Of a stretch of 64,000 nucleotides of DNA, positions 1 through 64,000 are shown piece after piece. Location: the NCBI GenBank assembly GCA_027704905.1, contig CM051002.1, forward strand, positions 10,951,447 through 11,015,446, written 5' to 3'. A model generated the notes under the pieces. It had not been told where the DNA came from. It searched no databases and saw only the letters and a program-made list of their open reading frames with translations. This DNA comes from Muraenolepis orangiensis. Taxonomy: Eukaryota; Chordata; Actinopteri; Gadiformes; Muraenolepididae. The position numbers were made by a program, and so were the translations under genes. How positions within the stretch are numbered: the first letter of the stretch is position 1; each line of letters starts with the position of its first letter.

Positions 1-1180
1 GTGTCCGCAGGGTTTAAAACAAGACAAACAACAGGAAGTAAAAGGAAGAAAGATGGTACAGTTTATAAGGGATATGGCAGTTTAAACAGATGGGTTTTTA
101 GTTGGGTTTTGTAAGTTGTTATAGAATCAGACTGTCGGATGTGTAGTGGCAGGGAGTTCCAGAGTCTGGGAGCCGAGCGACTGAAAGCTCGAGCCCCCAT
201 GGTGCTGAGGCGTGAGCTGGGGACGGTGAGAAGTCCAACGGAGGAAGAGCGGAGGGTGCGGGAGGGGGTGTACTCCTGAAGGAGGTCAGTGATGTAGATG
301 GGGGTTAGATTGTGGAGTGCTTTGTAGGTGAGTAAAAGGTTTTTATAGTCAATCCGGTAGCGCACAGGAAGCCAGTGTAGTTGAATGAGAACGGGGGTGA
401 TGTGGTCAGATGAGTTTGTGCGGGTGATGATCCGGGCAGCAGAGTTCTGAATTATTTGCAGTCTGTTGAGGAGTTTGATGGGAAGGCCAGTCAGAAGTGC
501 ATTGCAGTAATCAATCAGGACCAGGATTTCAGTGCTGGATTGGGACAGAGATGAGCGGACTCTGGAAATGTTCCGAAGATGGAAGAAGGCAGTGCGAGTG
601 ATGTTTTTAATGTGTGGTACAAATGAGAGGGAGCCGTCCAGAATGACACCGAGGCTTTTTACTTGGGGAGAAAATGGTATGGGGAAGCCGTCGATGATGA
701 TGTTTGGAGCTGGGTTGTTTTGTGACTTGGTGAGGGTGGATTTGGAGCCGATGAGCAGGGCCTCAGTTTTGCTAGCGTTGAGCTTGAGGAAATTCCTGCT
801 CATCCAGCTCCTGATGTCCTCTAGGCAGGTGGTGAGGGAGGTGGGGGGCAGGGCAGTGGTGGGTTTGGAGGAAATGTAGACCTGTGTGTCAACGGTGTAG
901 CAGTGAAAGTGAACCCCATGGTGACAGAGGACTTTGCCCTGGGGGAGGAGATATGTGATGAATAGGAGTGGACCCAGTACTGACCCCTGGGGGACACCCA
1001 GTGCAACAGAACACCCTGACTTTTGGTTCCCGAGTTGTACAAACTGTGGTCTGTCAGTGAGGTATGATGTGAACCAGGAGAGTGCACACCAGTGATCCCA
1101 ATGCCAGCCAGGCGGTCCAGGAGTAGTGGGTGGGAAATGGTGTCGAATGCAGCGCTGAGGTCGAATACTCATGCCTCAAT
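1..1180 (-). mobile_element. non-LTR retrotransposon relic (L2/CR1/Rex-type), 3' part with reverse transcriptase end
   Basis: Minus-strand reading from about 1172 to 63 carries reverse transcriptase motifs: VPQGSVLGPLLF, then a palm motif reading YTVDTQVY where active elements have YADDTQ, and the usual end APRLWNSLPLHIR...KTQLKTHLF. The first palm aspartate is replaced, and both the endonuclease and N-terminal part of the reverse transcriptase are missing, so it is a 5'-truncated dead copy. It presumably lies in the itpr1 intron before w1. Subfamily assignment is by general resemblance. Confidence 0.8.
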
Positions 1181-1199
1181 ACTCGATACTCTTGACTTA

Positions 1200-1575
1200 G
1201 ACAATGCACCACTCTTGGATGATGATAATAATAATATAATATTACTATTGACATTAATAATAATGTATCGGTAATATTAATATTAGTATTTAATATAAAC
1301 ACTAATTATAATCATAATAGTATCATTTATATTACTATTCAAGTATAATATTTGAAGTATTTATTATTGATATTAATATAAATCAATTAACACTATTCTC
1401 ATTATTAATAATATTAATATTCGTAACATTGTTATTCATTTTAACCATATATATATTTTTTTTACATTAACATTAATTATAATAATAATTGATTATTAAT
1501 ATTAATATTCCCATTTTGAATACTAATAACATTTGTGTCATTATTTATTTGAATTTTTATAATAACAGCGCAGCT
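1200..1575. repeat. AT-rich low-complexity stretch
   Basis: About 370 bases of ATT/ATA-rich sequence with many short ATTAAT-type runs between the retrotransposon relic and the acceptor region of w1. No gene seen. Confidence 0.7.
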
Positions 1576-1661
1576 CTGTCAAGTTGTTGTTTCTCTCCAT
1601 CGGGTCACATTTGAACGTCCAGCACCTTGTTCATGAGCGTTATGTGCTGCTGTTCTCTCAG

Positions 1662-60696
<59,035 letters not shown>

Positions 60697-62100
60697 AGGG
60701 GTCCCAAAGAAGGACTACCAAGACTGTCCCTCACGGAGTAGTCCCCCCCCCCCCCCCCCCCAACTGTCCTGAGCACTTTTGGCCTGATCTGCAGCAAGTT
60801 TGACTGGAGCCCCAGTATGTTTGTATGTATGTATGTATGCGAGTACAGTATGTCCATCTCCAGTAATGTATTTATGACTGTATATTTCACCAGACGCGCT
60901 TCAAATGTGTTTCTGGACGTTCCATATTTTAATGGACGTTTGAAATTGGCCAAAATCGCTATTGAGAACACCAAACTAGTAAAGTGTGGATGTGAGTTTT
61001 TCCCGTGGTGGTTTTTCTGTGCGCCAAGTGCCTTGTGAGATTGATAATATGAAATAAGTGATGGCTTTTCTTTAACATTAACAAATGTCCAAGCCTTACC
61101 TTATCTTAGTCATCACTCTGAAAGGGTGCCAAAGTTCAGCCACAGTGCCCTTAGGCTGTGGCCTTGTACCAGGGTGTGATGCCTCATATTTGCACCAGCA
61201 ACCTCAGGTCTGAGATTTGGGTTTAAATGCTTATTTGAAACACTAAGGGCAAAACATTATTTAATGTCTTCAGTTGACAAACTGATATGAATACTTTCAG
61301 ATGTGCAATGTCTGAAAGACACCGGTTTATTTTAGAAATCTGTTGATATTTGTACAAAACAATATAACAATTTTCCAAAGAAATTGTGATTTCACTTTAA
61401 AAGACAAGAAAAGAAAGACGGACAATTAATTATATTATTGAACATTTCCTAATGCTTTCTGTAATACATACTGTGGTACTTTTGTAACACATTGGCGGCA
61501 TGTAATGTAACTGCTATCGTTTGAATTTGGACAATTCTGGATGCCTGTTTTCAGCAGTGAATTTGGAAAGCAGAACACTACCTGTGTATTCAGGCTCGCT
61601 ATGACTGAACAGTACACACATATTTGACTCCATTACAGGAGTGAATGTAATGTTACATGTGAAGGTGATTGGGACTAGCAGGTAGGCTTTTAGGGGTGTT
61701 TCCTAGTGGTAAGGAATGGTATTGGAAGCAGGTTATAAAAGTGGATGCTTTATTATTTTTTATTGATTTGAAACAATGGTATTCCCGGTCTTGATAAACT
61801 GGCACTAAACTGTTAATCAAACCTTTACTCTATCTAGTTCTCTTCTATCTAGTTCACACATATATATTTAGTTCTGTTGCACACAAAGTAATGTATTGTC
61901 CAACTCTGTCCAATTGTCACTTTTGTATGAGGTCCTTGTTTATAAAAACCTTATTTGAAAACAACACTGAATGTTAAATGGACGTTATTTGGAGTGCAGC
62001 GTGACCAAACTGAACCTCTTTTTTTTTTGTACTAATCGGTTTGTGTCTGAAATGTACATTCCACTCGTTTGAGTCTATTTAATAAAGTGTGTGAGAAACC
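60697..62100 (+). other. itpr1: itpr1 3' UTR with poly(A) signal
   Basis: Non-coding sequence after the stop, first C-rich (60740-60760), then AT-rich and free of long microsatellites, unlike the introns. AATAAA at 62081-62086 is followed by a GT-rich stretch, so cleavage is likely near 62100. A second AATAAA at 62382-62387 could give a longer form. Confidence 0.7.
62081..62086 (+). terminator. poly(A) signal AATAAA
   Basis: Canonical hexamer about 1.4 kb after the stop, followed directly by GTGTGTGAG, a typical downstream GU-rich element. Confidence 0.65.
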
Positions 62101-63519
62101 TAATGGTTAAGTGCTCTGTGTTCCACTCCACACAGTGGTGTCTCAGAGCATTTCATCCAACGGCAAGTGACATTAAGCATTGTGTAGCATTGTGCGAGGC
62201 CGACCTCCCAGATGTCAACAAACGCATATGGGAAATGTTTGTTTCTTGAATGTGTGTCAATGATGGTTTTGCAAATAATTATCCAATTAATAGTACGAAA
62301 AGAGGCCTTCTAGAAGAAAGGTCACACATAGGACTTTGAGGGGAATACCAACAGTATGTATTGTGAAATCTAGTTTCTTGAAATAAAATATGCAAAATAA
62401 TATAAGTTACAATCCAAAAACAAGATAATTAGACAAACCACGTGTGTTCATTGTAGTTATATGTAGTCCTTCAAAAATCAGTCCTTTAAATGCTAACTTT
62501 GCTCACCTGTGTGTTATGTATCTTAAATGCATGCATGGCTGTATGTGTGGTTTGCAGTACTGCTTTTCATCATTGAAGAAATTGTATTCTAAATCTAAGC
62601 TCTGTTCTTAAAAACGGTACGGATAGTCTCAGGTAGGATTACATTAGCAATATGCTACACCTGCTGTGTAACAGTTTCAATTGTGTTGTAAAACAAAATA
62701 TTAACATAGAAACACACTTTTGGAATTGTTGAAATGTATTAACTTAGGAGTAGGTAATTCTATGATGTTTACCATAAAGGGGCTTTCCATGGTTGTCTCA
62801 ATTTCCAGTGGTTATCTAATTATCTGATTAAATCAGTGCCTCTTAAACCCTGTAATTCACTGAAGCCTCTCTCTTTGTATTACTACGTGATTGGAATGTG
62901 TGTCAAGTAATTTGGTTACCGAACGATGTTGAAATATGGCATTTGTATACTCTAAGGACTTAAAAATAGTATTAAAAATGTATTAGAAATATTATCAGGA
63001 ATATAACCCTGAACCTAAACTCAAAAGGGGTCAGTAGAATTTCTGCTGATGAACATTTGATATCCCCAGATTCTCGTTTTTATTTTGAAATATGCCACAA
63101 AAAGTAGAGCAGTGAGTTCTGCAGGACCCTTTGCCTTGTGTCCAAGCATTAGGCATAGGCATTTTAGGCTTTTACATTACTATTTAGACTTATACAGGCG
63201 ACTATATATACTATATATATATATATATATATCAATACAGGTCAATTTAATATTTCGGTTTTCGATCATAAATAGCATGTTGCAGTGAAGCTCATGTATA
63301 ATATAGTGTAGTGTAGTCTTGAATTGTTATTGTTAACAATACTGTTAGTATTGTTGAAATTCGGAATGCGGGAATTACTCTTTCCTTCTTTATCAAATTG
63401 CACCAGCCTCAGTCTTCTTCACTAGAAGACTGATGCCATACGCATGTCGATAACAAAACATAGCAACAACGTGAGTCCAAATGTTGCAATACTTTCTTGT
63501 GTTTCGTTTCAGCCCTTCT
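62101..63519. other. intergenic DNA after itpr1
   Basis: AT-rich, almost free of microsatellites apart from a TA tract at 63203-63233. No coding region recognised. Confidence 0.5.
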
Positions 63520-63840
63520 CTTTTCTGTGGCGGGCGGCTCTTGTTTCCCCAACACAGGACAACATGGTCGTACACGGGACCCGGGAGGCCACGCCCACCG
63601 CTCTGACGTACGCTGCCGTCCGCCCACCGAGGCTCCTTATCCGTAGAGGCTCCCCGCCTCCCACCACACCACACAACGCCGCTTGCACGTGAGCCCCAAG
63701 TGACAGAGCGAGGCAGGTCAGTCGGCGCGAGAGTCAGATGGTGTATTTAACACGTCGCTCCATCCTCCCACACTTTCCCACCGCGCCACCAAGTCTCCGT
63801 CTGCCATAGCGGGACCATTTGCTATATCTGTCTAGGTGGA
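63520..63840 (+). promoter_or_regulatory. CpG-rich putative promoter of a downstream gene
   Basis: GC- and CpG-rich island in AT-rich surroundings. It has a CRE-like TGACGTA near 63604, an E-box CACGTG near 63687, and GTATTTAACACG near 63741 that could act as a TATA-like box. In other vertebrates bhlhe40, whose promoter uses CACGTG elements, lies downstream of ITPR1 on the same strand. That identity is inference; no exon is visible. Confidence 0.35.
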
Positions 63841-64000
63841 GATCGCGGGGACAACGCGTATACCGCTGTTCATTTAATGCTATTATTATTATTTTATTTT
63901 TTTTATAAATGAAATTTATAATTTTTGAAACTTCGCTGCAAACAAGTCGATGCGTGTAGACAAGTGCGGCGATTTCACTGAATTTATAGTTTGACTGACT

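Overview
The window is a stretch of vertebrate, almost certainly teleost, genomic DNA. It holds most of one large multi-exon gene on the + strand: the type 1 inositol 1,4,5-trisphosphate receptor (itpr1; the a or b teleost paralogue cannot be decided here). I could place 50 coding exons between 1662 and 60696 by reading-frame phase, GT-AG boundaries and protein similarity. Joined, they give about 2,463 codons in one continuous frame. They correspond to mouse IP3R1 residue ~286 through the C-terminus, so the exons for roughly the first 285 residues lie upstream of position 1. Type 1 identity rests on a 45-nt SI cassette (3934-3978), a 48-nt SII-C cassette (27922-27969), two RRDS protein-kinase-A sites and the type 1 C-terminal tail.

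Layout. 1-1180: minus-strand relic of a non-LTR retrotransposon. 1662-9457: rest of the IP3-binding core, with the basic residues of both ligand-contact clusters present. 11002-43985: the long regulatory/coupling region, including the SI/SII/SIII neighbourhoods and the PKA sites. 44755-54640: channel domain with TM1-TM6, two luminal N-glycosylation sequons and a GGGVGD selectivity filter. 54475-60696: C2H2-like zinc-binding linker, coiled coil and C-terminus. 60697 to about 62100: 3' UTR with AATAAA. 63520-63840: CpG-rich, E-box-containing DNA that may be the promoter of the next gene (bhlhe40 follows ITPR1 in other vertebrates; inference only).

The introns are dominated by tandem repeats: dinucleotide tracts over 190 bp, tetranucleotides, and five minisatellites, with scattered tRNA-derived SINEs and retrotransposon 3' ends. 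This density of long AC/GT tracts recalls gadiform (cod-like) genomes, but the species is not established.

The most interesting signal is how tandem repeats have captured splice signals of this gene. The acceptor after the SI exon is the last of six tandem copies. The last 20 bases of exon w39 and its donor are repeated five times. Several donors run directly into GT or CT microsatellites. One donor is GC followed by about 190 bp of GT, and one donor is displaced by a single G. These could create isoforms or annotation errors in a calcium-release channel. No wholly new biological system was found.
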